A stretch of 38,720 nt of DNA from NCBI GenBank assembly GCA_964459305.1, contig CAYWNA010000110.1, forward strand, positions 1 to 38,720, given 5' to 3'. The position numbers were made by a program, and so were the translations under genes. The DNA is from CAYWNA01 sp964459305 (GTDB taxonomy: Bacteria > Planctomycetota > Planctomycetia > Pirellulales > Pirellulaceae). This document shows positions 23,487-30,741 of the stretch, one piece after another. How positions within the stretch are numbered: the stretch's first letter is position 1; each line of letters starts with the position of its first letter. A model generated the notes under the pieces. That model did not search any database. It was not told where the DNA came from and saw nothing but the letters and a program-made list of their open reading frames with translations.

Positions 23487-24119
23487 CTAACTCCCGGTCG
23501 ACGAGCCATTGTTCCGGTGAACGACGGCCATCATCTTCATAAGATCCGCAACCGTATCTGCTCTCATCTTTTTCAGGATGCTCGCCCGCTGATTTCGCAC
23601 CGTACTCTGCGCCGTTCCCAAGGCCCTCGCGACCGTTCTCACTGGTTTTCCGTCAACAAGCAGATCGAGAACCTCTCGTTCGCGACGTGTCAACTCGCCA
23701 AGTCGTTGCAGGATTTCGTCCAGTTCCTCCTGTTCCAGACGTTGCTCGGTGTTTTTGACCAGTGCGGCCGCAAGCTTCTGTCGCAAGACTTCCGGGTCAA
23801 CAGGTTTTTCCAGAAAGTCCAAGGCTCCCGTGTGGATCGCATCCACCGTCATAGGAATGTCCCCATGCGCGGTGAGCATAATGACAGGAATTCGATGCCG
23901 GTGCTCTATCAGGTGGCGGAGCAGTTCCATGCCATCCATCCCGGGCATTCGCACGTCCAATATCAGGCAGCCCGGCCTCGACGGATCGTATGCGCCCAGA
24001 AACTCCTCGGCAGAGCCATACGCTTCGACCTGGTAGCCCGCGGTCTGGAGCATCAGGCGTAGTGCTTTGCGAACCGGGGCTTCATCGTCCACTATGAAGA
24101 CGGTTTGGCGAGGATTCAT
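23487..24119 (-). CDS. FixJ/NarL-type response regulator
   Basis: 210 residues. The receiver is 1-120 (VFIVDDEAPVRKAL, phospho-acceptor Asp in CLILDVRMPGMDG, MLTAHGDI, FLEKPVDPE) and the LuxR-type helix-turn-helix is about 140-200 (LTRREREVLDLLVDGKPVRTVARALGTAQSTVRNQRASILKKM, here shown only as landmarks LTRREREVL and VRNQRASIL). AHGDIPMTVDAIHTGALDF is characteristic of the FixJ subgroup. It should act as a DNA-binding transcription regulator phosphorylated by the kinase encoded 17 bases upstream. The recognition helix has AQSTVRNQRASI where FixJ proteins usually have SPRTVEVHRARV, so target specificity probably differs. The start ATG 24119 fits the first beta strand. Confidence 0.93.
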   Translation of the reverse strand: MNPRQTVFIVDDEAPVRKALRLMLQTAGYQVEAYGSAEEFLGAYDPSRPGCLILDVRMPGMDGMELLRHLIEHRHRIPVIMLTAHGDIPMTVDAIHTGALDFLEKPVDPEVLRQKLAAALVKNTEQRLEQEELDEILQRLGELTRREREVLDLLVDGKPVRTVARALGTAQSTVRNQRASILKKMRADTVADLMKMMAVVHRNNGSSTGS

Positions 24120-24136
24120 CGATTCACACCTGCAAT

Positions 24137-25339
24137 TCAGCCGGATACGGTGTCGTCTGTTGTCTTCAGCGGTAAACCGAACCGGAACGTGAGTCCGCCT
24201 TCGAAGTTGTGTCGGACGGTCATTTTCCCGGCGTGCGCTTCGACGATCGAGCGGCTGATGGAAAGACCCAAGCCAAGTCCGTCCGGCTTGCGAGTAAAGA
24301 AAGGCTCAAGAATCCGGTCCAGATCTTCGGCCGGAAGACCAGGACCCGTATCGGAAACTTCCACAAAGGGACTCTCGTCACGGCTGTCGATTCCTGTCTT
24401 GATGGTTAGTCGTTTCGTTACTCTGTTGGCCGAGTCCATGGCCTGAATCGCGTTGTTTGCCAAATTCAGAAGCACCTGTTGAATCTGGATTCGGTCAGCC
24501 ATGACTTGCGGCAAGTTTTCGTCCAAGTCCAGAGAAAACTCGATCACCGAGTTCCGCCCAAACAGCGGCACCGTTTCGCGGATCAAGTCGTTCAGGTCGA
24601 CAGGTGACGTTTGAGCCCTTCGTCGGCTAACCAGTTTTCGCAGACGTTTGATGATCTCTCCGGCCCGTTTCGCCTCCGCCGCAGTGTCTTCCAGGATCAG
24701 GGCACAACTGTCCGTATCGAATTGGCTAGCCCGATGCATTTGCAGACAAGTATCGGTAAACCCGATGATCGCCATCAACGGCTGGTTCAGTTCATGAGCC
24801 AGGCCGGATGCCATTTCCCCCAGCGTATTCAGCCTGGATACATGTGCCAGTTCTTCCTGTTGTTGCCGCGCCGCCTCCTGCATCCGACGCAGTTCCGCCG
24901 TTCGTTCCTCGACCCTCATTTCCAGTTCGTCGCGAGCGCGTTGCACTTCCAACTCACCCCGTTTCCGTTCGATTGCATATCGCAACGACCGGCTGAGGAG
25001 TTGGCTGTCGATCTGTCCTTTGACAAGGTAATCCTGTGCCCCGCACTTGAGCGCTGCGATTGACACTTCTTCGTCGTCGACTCCCGTCAGCACGACGATG
25101 GGCAGGGCCGGCGCCTCCGATGCGACTCGCCTGCACGATTCGACGCCCTGACTATCGGGAAGCGTCAAATCAAGCAAAATCACGTCGATGCGGCCCTCGA
25201 CCAGTCGCTCCAGCCCTGCGGACAAGCAGTGAAACACCTCCACGGCGAATGCGGCGCCCTTGGCACTGGCCAGCATGCCCCGTATCAGGTGAACATGCAC
25301 GTCGCTGTCCTCGATGGCCAAAACCTTGATAGGCTGCAT
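24137..25339 (-). CDS. REC-HisKA-HATPase histidine kinase (FixL-like output partner)
   Basis: 400 residues, no membrane segment. An N-terminal receiver (1-125: VLAIEDSDVHVHL, Asp57 in VILLDLTLPDSQG, DYLVKGQ) is followed by a long coiled coil (125-165), HisKA with His182 in GLAHELNQPLMAIIG, and HATPase (about 270-395) with NLANNAIQAM, VSDTGPGLP and LGLGLSISRSIVEAH. AHELNQPL is the FixL/DctB-type phosphorylation motif, agreeing with the FixJ-like regulator directly downstream. The N-terminal receiver means that the kinase is controlled by another kinase or CheA instead of by its own sensor. The receiver is closely related to those at 3174 and the second one at 21893. ATG 25339 starts exactly at the receiver; the upstream extension to 25492 has no domain content. 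Confidence 0.92.
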   Translation of the reverse strand: MQPIKVLAIEDSDVHVHLIRGMLASAKGAAFAVEVFHCLSAGLERLVEGRIDVILLDLTLPDSQGVESCRRVASEAPALPIVVLTGVDDEEVSIAALKCGAQDYLVKGQIDSQLLSRSLRYAIERKRGELEVQRARDELEMRVEERTAELRRMQEAARQQQEELAHVSRLNTLGEMASGLAHELNQPLMAIIGFTDTCLQMHRASQFDTDSCALILEDTAAEAKRAGEIIKRLRKLVSRRRAQTSPVDLNDLIRETVPLFGRNSVIEFSLDLDENLPQVMADRIQIQQVLLNLANNAIQAMDSANRVTKRLTIKTGIDSRDESPFVEVSDTGPGLPAEDLDRILEPFFTRKPDGLGLGLSISRSIVEAHAGKMTVRHNFEGGLTFRFGLPLKTTDDTVSG

Positions 25340-26126
25340 GGCGCCGGACCTCGCTGAAAGGACTGCACAAGTTGGGAGGCGGCCGTTCGCGCGACGAAAT
25401 ATATGCGAACGCTGGCTCGAACCGGGAAGCCTGCTTCCCTTGATAACCTCCACCGCCTCCTGCAATGTCTTGACGTGGAAAGTCTCCAACACTTTACGGT
25501 CAACTCAGTGTCTATTGTTATCGCTTTCGTGCCGGGACACAGCACGCGAAGTTCGCGCCTTGAGTTCAGCAGCAGAAAACTCGCGGTTGAGATTCTCAGT
25601 CAGAAACGTATGGATCAGCCAGAGCTAAAGCTTACCATCGACGAAAAAGGCAATTGACTAGGTGTTTGGGGGGCGTGTCGGTCGAAGGATTGTCTTCGCA
25701 TCAGGTCCTCGGCATTTCGCCTCGGATTCGGCGCATGATCCCCTATTTGTAATGGACGGCGAACCCCAGCTCCATAGACGTTTTGACTATGTGGCAATAA
25801 TCCTTCAACGCTGTCCATCGGCTTGTCGACACGGACAGGGAAACGCCGAGGTCGCAGGCTCGCCAACAGTCGAATAAGGCAAGACGGCGATTCGGGCTTG
25901 AACAATTCGGGGTAAACAATCCCCTTGACAGTCGGCCGTGCATCGAACGACACTGCGTTTGATGGGGCGGACCTGGGATCGAATGTGCCTTGATACCCAA
26001 GAAGCATCTCCGCTGGAGAAGGTTGACCTTACCCCGTGCTCGCGCCTCGCGTCTCGGCATGGCCTGTTTTCCGATGGGACACACCGGCATTCTATTTGCG
26101 CTTGCTTGTGCCGGCCGAAAGCAGTA
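25340..26126. other. Long intergenic region, no convincing gene
   Basis: About 790 bp between the divergent kinase gene (25339, minus) and a small membrane-protein gene (26127, plus). The longest ORF (25615-26007, minus, 130 codons) has Pro/Arg/Ser-rich, non-conserved-looking sequence and no start signal, so I do not call it. The stretch contains one copy of the CCATAG-N9..10-CTATG palindrome at 25772-25794, also seen at 16416 and 16862. It is likely to hold promoters in both directions and may have a long 5' leader, but no riboswitch is recognised. Confidence 0.5.
25772..25794. promoter_or_regulatory. CCATAGACG-TTTTGACTATG motif copy
   Basis: It differs from the 16416 copy by one internal base (ACG for ACA) and by the final bases (CTATGTGG). 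It lies in the long divergent intergenic region before the kinase and the small membrane-protein genes. Confidence 0.45.
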
Positions 26127-26387
26127 ATGATGACGGATAACGAACATCAACCCAATCCCGATGTTCCCCGGCCGTGGAGACCCCGATATGGAATCGGTGG
26201 GTTGCTGTTGGCCATGTTGGTGTTCAGCGTCATGGCTGCTGCTGGGTCCTACATGGTGCGAAGTCTGAGAGAAGAAGGCAGATCTGCTCATCTGGCCTTC
26301 ATCCTTTTTACTCTGGCCTCGCCGATGCTGTTGTTGGTCGTGGTGAGTGTTGTCCGGCAAATCATAGCCTGGCTGAATCGGCGTTAA
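26127..26387 (+). CDS. Small two-helix membrane protein
   Basis: 86 residues: a Pro-rich N-terminus (NEHQPNPDVPRPWRPRYGI), TM1 about 23-44 (GGLLLAMLVFSVMAAAGSYM), a short polar loop (VRSLREEGRSAH), and TM2 about 58-80, ending IAWLNRR. This two-helix layout with a leading 'RPRYGIGGLLLAML' motif recurs in planctomycete small proteins (from memory); the function is unknown. The reading frame extends upstream to 25938 but that part looks non-coding. ATG 26127 and ATG 26130 are adjacent; neither has a strong ribosome binding site. Confidence 0.65.
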   Translation: MMTDNEHQPNPDVPRPWRPRYGIGGLLLAMLVFSVMAAAGSYMVRSLREEGRSAHLAFILFTLASPMLLLVVVSVVRQIIAWLNRR

Positions 26388-26685
26388 ACGAAAAATCTGC
26401 ACATCTTCCCCGATTCACGTCGCACGGGTGTTGCAGGACAGGCGACACTGGCAAGCCGGAGAAGAACTGACCGTTGTCCGGAATGTCGCTCCATGGCTTT
26501 CGTAAGCAGTGTGACTGTCATACCGGAACAGTGAAGTCCGCGGCCCGTGGCAGTCGACAGGATTCTAACGGACCTTTGGCAAATGAGGCTCCTGCTGGAA
26601 TTCGCCGCGCATGAACACGCCCTCGCCACATGGCCGAATGCTTCCACAGTCGCACCGCCGGGGAAGAAATCGGGGCGCTGTTTCG

Positions 26686-28120
26686 ATGTGGACTTCTCCG
26701 CGCGTGATGTGCTACGGCGTGACTGCAGTGCTAGCACTTTCCGCGACGTGGACGTTTGCCGAGGCCACTGAGCCCGTGGTAGAAAAGGCTAGCCCGGTTG
26801 CGTTGCCGACACGACCGGTGATTGAGAGACAGACGGCGGTACGTGCTCGGCGAAGAGTGCCTGCAGAAGCCGATCGCAGCCACCATCCACGCACTGGTGA
26901 TCACCCGCTGAGCGTCCTTGCCAACCGTTTCCGCCGCGCGGTCGGAACCGCGCCTTCCCAGACTCACAATTCGACGACTAACTCTCGCAGACAGCCCACA
27001 GAAATGCGCCCCACGATCGCGCCACCCCCGACGCGGTCTCGTGATAGCGTTCCCACACCACAAGCGCACGTCGAAACCAGGACGCCAGTGAAGGCCCTTT
27101 CCGAACCGTTGGACACTGGCACGGTTGTAAAATTGGTGCAACCCGTTGACATCGCTGTAGAAAGCCAACTGGAGCCCCAACCGATGGTGCCCCAGCCGGT
27201 GGAAGCCCAACCGATGGATCCCCGGCCGGATAGCGTATACATGGAGCGGAGGCTGCCACCATCCCCCGATGTTTCGCGGATGCGTACGGTGGCTCGAACG
27301 CGGATGGAAGCAGACACTCCTGCTCGGGTGCCTGCACGCGCACCAGCGGATAGCGCACCAACGAATAGAGAAGAGGCATCGCAGAAAACTCCCTTCTCCA
27401 GTCTTGCAGAGAAAATCCTGAGCACCAAGCGGCCTCCGACCCTTCCGGACGTGCTTGAGGCCAGTCGTCGGTCTTTTTCCCAACTCTCGCGGAAACCTCA
27501 ATCCGTTCCGCAATCTCGCAGGCCGGACCGGGCCGTTTCGAGAGACAACTCAGCGGGCGTCAAGTGGCCATTCTTCGGTCGAGGGACATCGAACACGGCC
27601 TTGCGCGTCCCCCCGCCGAGGCAGACGACGGCACCGCATGCAACAGCTTCCGAGACAACGGATTCACCAACCGGCCTAATGCCCGAACCCCCGCCCGCCG
27701 AATCTCCTGAGCCGCCGGCCACGCGCGACGAAAGGACGGAACCCAACTCCTTTGACGACGCGGCTTTCGATCTTCACAGCGGTCCTTCGGATGACGCATC
27801 CGTGGTGCGTATGGCACAGCCGGTGACATTCCCGTCCGCCAAGAATTTCGGGCATAGCGTTGAGATAACAGATGAACCGGCGATGACGGACCTCGCCGGA
27901 CCAACCTTCGCAGATGTGACCGGCGAACCAACCGTGCTGATTGCCCAGAACGGTTCGCAAACGGCCGTGACTTCCCAGGAGCCCGCGCACAGCTTCAGGA
28001 GTTCCGATGGGCCGGCGCCCGCCGTTGTGAACGAAGCAGCCGATTCGAACGAAGGAAGTCGCGTGACCGAAGTGGGCGAGCGCCAAGGACACGCTAACGA
28101 CGGACCGCTGGTGCAGGAGC
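26686..28120 (+). CDS. Secreted Pro/Arg/Ser-rich repeat protein, 5' part (runs into gap)
   Basis: The first 478 codons of a long exported protein. A signal peptide (MWTSPRVMCYGVTAVLALS, cleaved near TFA-EAT) is followed by a long low-complexity region rich in Pro, Arg, Ser and Thr (QPMVPQPVEAQPMDPRP, PPPAESPEPPATRDER) without recognised domains, then an acidic segment with degenerate repeats (GPTFADVTGEPTVLIAQN, SQEPAHSF). The last 55 bases before the N gap are identical to the first 55 after it, and merging the two pieces on that overlap restores one frame of 723 residues with the 3' part. I choose ATG 26686 because it gives a standard signal peptide and GGGGCG lies upstream; in-frame ATGs at 26611 and 26638 are possible. 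The protein is probably periplasmic or surface exposed; its function is unknown. Confidence 0.7.
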
Positions 28121-28275
28121 NNNNNNNNNNNNNNNNNNNNNNNNNNNNNNNNNNNNNNNNNNNNNNNNNNNNNNNNNNNNNNNNNNNNNNNNNNNNNNNN
28201 NNNNNNNNNNNNNNNNNNNNACCGAAGTGGGCGAGCGCCAAGGACACGCTAACGACGGACCGCTGGTGCAGGAGC
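28066..28275. repeat. 55-bp identical sequence flanking the N gap
   Basis: Bases 28066-28120 and 28221-28275 are identical (55 of 55), in the same orientation and in the same codon phase (Thr-Glu-Val at the start of each). Identity of exactly this length at two contig ends fits a k-mer overlap of an assembler, or a tandem repeat unit that could not be resolved. Confidence 0.9.
28121..28220. other. Assembly gap of 100 N
   Basis: Exactly one hundred undetermined bases, the conventional placeholder for a gap of unknown size. It lies inside the coding sequence of the secreted repeat protein and, taken literally, shifts its frame. Confidence 0.99.
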
Positions 28276-29012
28276 CTGCCGAGCCTACGATCGTGACGGC
28301 CCAGGAACCTGCTTTCGCGGATGTTGATGGAACCGCTGAGGTAAGCGAAGACGAGCCGGTATCCGATGCCGCCGAGAACTCGGACAATGCTGCCGACGGA
28401 CCGCTGGTGCAGGAGCTCGCCGAACCAACGATTGTGACGGCCCAGGAACCTAAGCTCGCCGATGTGAATGAACCAGCCGACGCGAAAGAAAGCGAACCGG
28501 CATCCAAGGACGAAGAGGCAGAAAACGGTGCCGAGGCGCCTGCAGACGACGGTCTATACGAGGACGGACTGAAGTCCATTCATGATTTGACAGCGGATAT
28601 CCGTCCCGAGGAGGGCGAGATGCCTGAGGACGCTGCGGCCGCCAAGTTCTCGCGCGAGGGGCAAGTCCGGCACGCGCCTGGAACCAATCGCCCATGGCCC
28701 CTGTACGAGTTCTGGTGGGAAGCGCCGGCTGTCGCTCATCGCTCGTTATGCTTCGAGGAAGTCAATCTGGAGCGATACGGTTATTCCTATGGCCTCGCCC
28801 AGCCGCTGCTATCGGGTGCCCATTTCTTCGGCAAGATTCCCGCGCTGCCGTATTTGATGACGGCCGAATCGCCGCGCGACTATGTCTACACTCTGGGGCA
28901 CTATCGTCCCGGCTCATACGCGCCTTACCATATCCACTATCCACCGCTCAGCCTGCGAGCCGCCGCAGTCGAAGCCGCCGCTGTAACGGGTCTGATTTTC
29001 GCGATACCGTAA
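28221..29012 (+). CDS. Secreted repeat protein, 3' part with conserved C-terminal domain
   Basis: 263 codons continuing the protein that starts at 26686. Two acidic repeats of about 41 residues share DGPLVQExAEPTIVTAQEP; a linker with DGLYEDGLKSIHDLTADIRP follows. The C-terminal domain (last 100 residues) is rich in Trp, Tyr and Pro: LYEFWWEAPAVAHRSLCFEE, VNLERYGYSYG, GAHFFGKIPALPYLM, and YVYTLGHYRPGSYAPYHIH. I recall this C-terminal domain as a recurring, uncharacterised domain of secreted planctomycete proteins. Usual relatives have Cys at two places where this copy reads AHRSLCF and GSYAPY. The protein may sit in the cell wall or periplasm. There is no homology to an enzyme that I can name. 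Confidence 0.75.
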   Translation, partial: TEVGERQGHANDGPLVQEPAEPTIVTAQEPAFADVDGTAEVSEDEPVSDAAENSDNAADGPLVQELAEPTIVTAQEPKLADVNEPADAKESEPASKDEEAENGAEAPADDGLYEDGLKSIHDLTADIRPEEGEMPEDAAAAKFSREGQVRHAPGTNRPWPLYEFWWEAPAVAHRSLCFEEVNLERYGYSYGLAQPLLSGAHFFGKIPALPYLMTAESPRDYVYTLGHYRPGSYAPYHIHYPPLSLRAAAVEAAAVTGLIFAIP

Positions 29013-29019
29013 CGGCATT

Positions 29020-29099
29020 GGGGTGGTGGAGTGTTGGAGCCGTGGAATGTTGGAGTGGAAGAATTCCGTCATTCCGTTATCCCATCATTCCGTTCCTCC
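29020..29099. repeat. Octanucleotide tandem repeat in inverted arms
   Basis: Ten consecutive 8-bp units fill 80 bases. The first five read GGGGTGGT, GGAGTGTT, GGAGCCGT, GGAATGTT, GGAGTGGA; the next five read AGAATTCC, GTCATTCC, GTTATCCC, ATCATTCC, GTTCCTCC. The second half is the reverse complement pattern of the first (GGAATGAC-like), so the tract is an inverted pair of octad arrays. The right half encodes the C-terminal residues of the hydrolase gene on the minus strand. Confidence 0.8.
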
Positions 29100-30121
29100 C
29101 GGCCTTCCAGCCCATAGAACCGGCGAGCAATCTGCTCGGCATGGAACGGCAGCCAGCGGAGTCGAGTGTAGACGGCGTGGCCAGCAAGGTGCTGGGCTAT
29201 GTTGCCTTCCGCCGGGCCGTAGTCGACCAGCAACGTTTGTCCTTCTTCGGCGACGCGCATGCCCGCCCGCAGTCGTTCGAGTAGGTCACGCCTTCGCAGA
29301 CGTCCTTGCAGCCATCGGCCTAGCCGGACGTCGGCGATCCAAGTCCGCCACGCAAACGCGTTGGGTGCGAGATTGGTGCCGGCGATACCCAAATGCTGAA
29401 TGTAGTCGCCAGCGACAGCCGCCAACACATCCTCTGGCGAACGGGGTAAAACCGTTCGATAAGGCTCCAGCCCCTCGTGCGGACGATGGTGTACGAAGTG
29501 AAGCAGCTTGGCGTAGCCATCCGTGTCCCATCCGTGGCGAATCGGTGTGCCAAAAGTGGCCAAATCCAGTTTTGGCAGCCCGCGGGACGGCTCGTCCTTG
29601 TCGAGCAGCCTCCTGACACGCTGCCAGACGGGCAAATCGACGTTGCCGAAGATTGGCCAGCGATAGTAGCTGCGACAGGCCCTAAAAAAACGGCGTCGGG
29701 TTGGTCTATCTGCCGTCAAAAGATTGGTTACTAACGCGAAGACATTACCTGCGTGGCTGTGCCCCCACAATAACACTCGACGTCTTGGTGAGAGGCCAAG
29801 CGACGCCAATTCGTCGATCAAGCAGACGGCCGCGTGGGCCCGAGCGATATGATGATTCTCGCTGGACCACAGGAACAGGCGGACCGGAATGCCTGTGGCC
29901 TGTTCGAATTCCGATGCAAATTCGCTCGTATAGTTCCCGGTATCTTTGGCCAACTTATCAAACACATCCTTGTGTAGTTGCCGCAGCTTCTTGGCCCGTT
30001 CCGGAAAAAGACGTGAAAAATTGCGGATGAACCCCAGTGCGTCATTCCCCGCAAACGTACCATGAACCAGGTAGACCGCGTCCCCGCCAGCATCACAGAA
30101 TCTAGCCCCGATATCGGCCAT
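29069..30121 (-). CDS. Alpha/beta-hydrolase fold protein (esterase/lipase-like)
   Basis: 350 residues with an alpha/beta-hydrolase core. VYLVHGTFAGND near residue 16 forms the oxyanion-hole HG motif, VLLWGHSHAGNVFAL near 120 is the nucleophile elbow (Ser in GHSHAG), and LLHFVHHRPHEG further on may supply the catalytic His; the acid is not obvious. There is no signal peptide, so it is probably cytoplasmic. The substrate is unknown. The last residues (GREERNDGITE) are encoded by the octanucleotide tract at 29020-29099 and are probably a late extension. ATG 30121 starts close before the first core strand; ATG 30241 is in frame but has no ribosome binding site and would include the hairpin at 30152. 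The gene converges on the secreted repeat protein gene and is divergent from csrA. Confidence 0.72.
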   Translation of the reverse strand: MADIGARFCDAGGDAVYLVHGTFAGNDALGFIRNFSRLFPERAKKLRQLHKDVFDKLAKDTGNYTSEFASEFEQATGIPVRLFLWSSENHHIARAHAAVCLIDELASLGLSPRRRVLLWGHSHAGNVFALVTNLLTADRPTRRRFFRACRSYYRWPIFGNVDLPVWQRVRRLLDKDEPSRGLPKLDLATFGTPIRHGWDTDGYAKLLHFVHHRPHEGLEPYRTVLPRSPEDVLAAVAGDYIQHLGIAGTNLAPNAFAWRTWIADVRLGRWLQGRLRRRDLLERLRAGMRVAEEGQTLLVDYGPAEGNIAQHLAGHAVYTRLRWLPFHAEQIARRFYGLEGREERNDGITE

Positions 30122-30151
30122 CAGTGTCCGGTAACCAGCCGACCCAACCTC

Positions 30152-30170
30152 GGGTGTGGGAGGCACACCC
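30152..30170. repeat. Short hairpin upstream of the hydrolase gene
   Basis: GGGTGTG and CACACCC form a seven-base-pair perfect stem around the loop GGAGG. It lies about 30 bases upstream of the chosen hydrolase start and could affect translation or be a remnant of a REP-like repeat. Confidence 0.5.
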
Positions 30171-30449
30171 AATAATTGCCAGGACCCTAGTGGTCTATTT
30201 GGCGAGTACGACTGATGGCGAAACCGATTGTGGTGGGGCATGTCAAGTGTTTTTTCGCTTGCATTTCGCAGCTATCATTGCTACCATTCTGGCATCATAC
30301 TTTGTCCTACCAATGTCAGTATTTCAAGCATATTCGTATTTGGGGCAGTTGCTTATCAAGATTCAAGGAGGATCGGGGCGCTTGCTTTTGGAAATCCGCT
30401 CTTTTGTCCCACCACGCAAGAGCCAGCGTCCTAACGATCAGGCAAAGTA

Positions 30450-30650
30450 ATGCTGGTACTCAGTCGCAGAGTTGGAGAACGGATTCTCATCGGAGACGAT
30501 ATTTCCGTAACGGTGGTCCGTGTCACCGGGGGCGGTGTGCGTATTGGCATCGAGGCACCGCCAGAAATGCCTGTTATTCGGCAGGAGCTGAAGGAACAGC
30601 TCAAGAAGGCTGATTCGGCGAACCGGAAGGCCCAAGAGTCAGCTTCCTAG
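30450..30650 (+). CDS. csrA: Carbon storage regulator CsrA
   Basis: 66 residues with the full CsrA pattern: MLVLSRRVGERILIGDDI at the start (Leu4 in the RNA-binding strand), VRIGIEAPPEMPVIRQEL with the key Arg44, and a polar C-terminal tail. The dimer binds GGA motifs in mRNA leaders and controls translation of carbon-storage, motility and biofilm genes. In planctomycetes csrA is often near flagellar genes (fliW), but none is visible here. It stands alone between divergent neighbours: the hydrolase gene is divergent upstream and the ftsQ-like gene converges downstream. The ribosome binding site before ATG 30450 is weak (GGCAAAG). Confidence 0.96.
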   Translation: MLVLSRRVGERILIGDDISVTVVRVTGGGVRIGIEAPPEMPVIRQELKEQLKKADSANRKAQESAS

Positions 30651-30741
30651 CGGACTCAGGACGCGCTGGGGGAAGGCTGCGCGCATTTCCGGCCTGCCAA
30701 CGGGAAAACCGCAATGCCAACCTGTGCAGAGCATGCCCTCC

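Noticed and set aside
25615..26007. Minus-strand ORF of 130 codons in the long intergenic region
   Set aside because: Composition looks random, there is no start signal and no recognisable motif.
26731..27513. Minus-strand ORF of 260 codons inside the secreted repeat protein gene
   Set aside because: The opposite + frame has a signal peptide and continues to a conserved C-terminal domain; the minus frame is Arg/His/Gly-rich without domain features.
28221..28500. CRISPR-like repetition around the N gap
   Set aside because: The repeats are coding, in phase, acidic-protein repeats with diverged copies; there are no short identical repeats with unique spacers.
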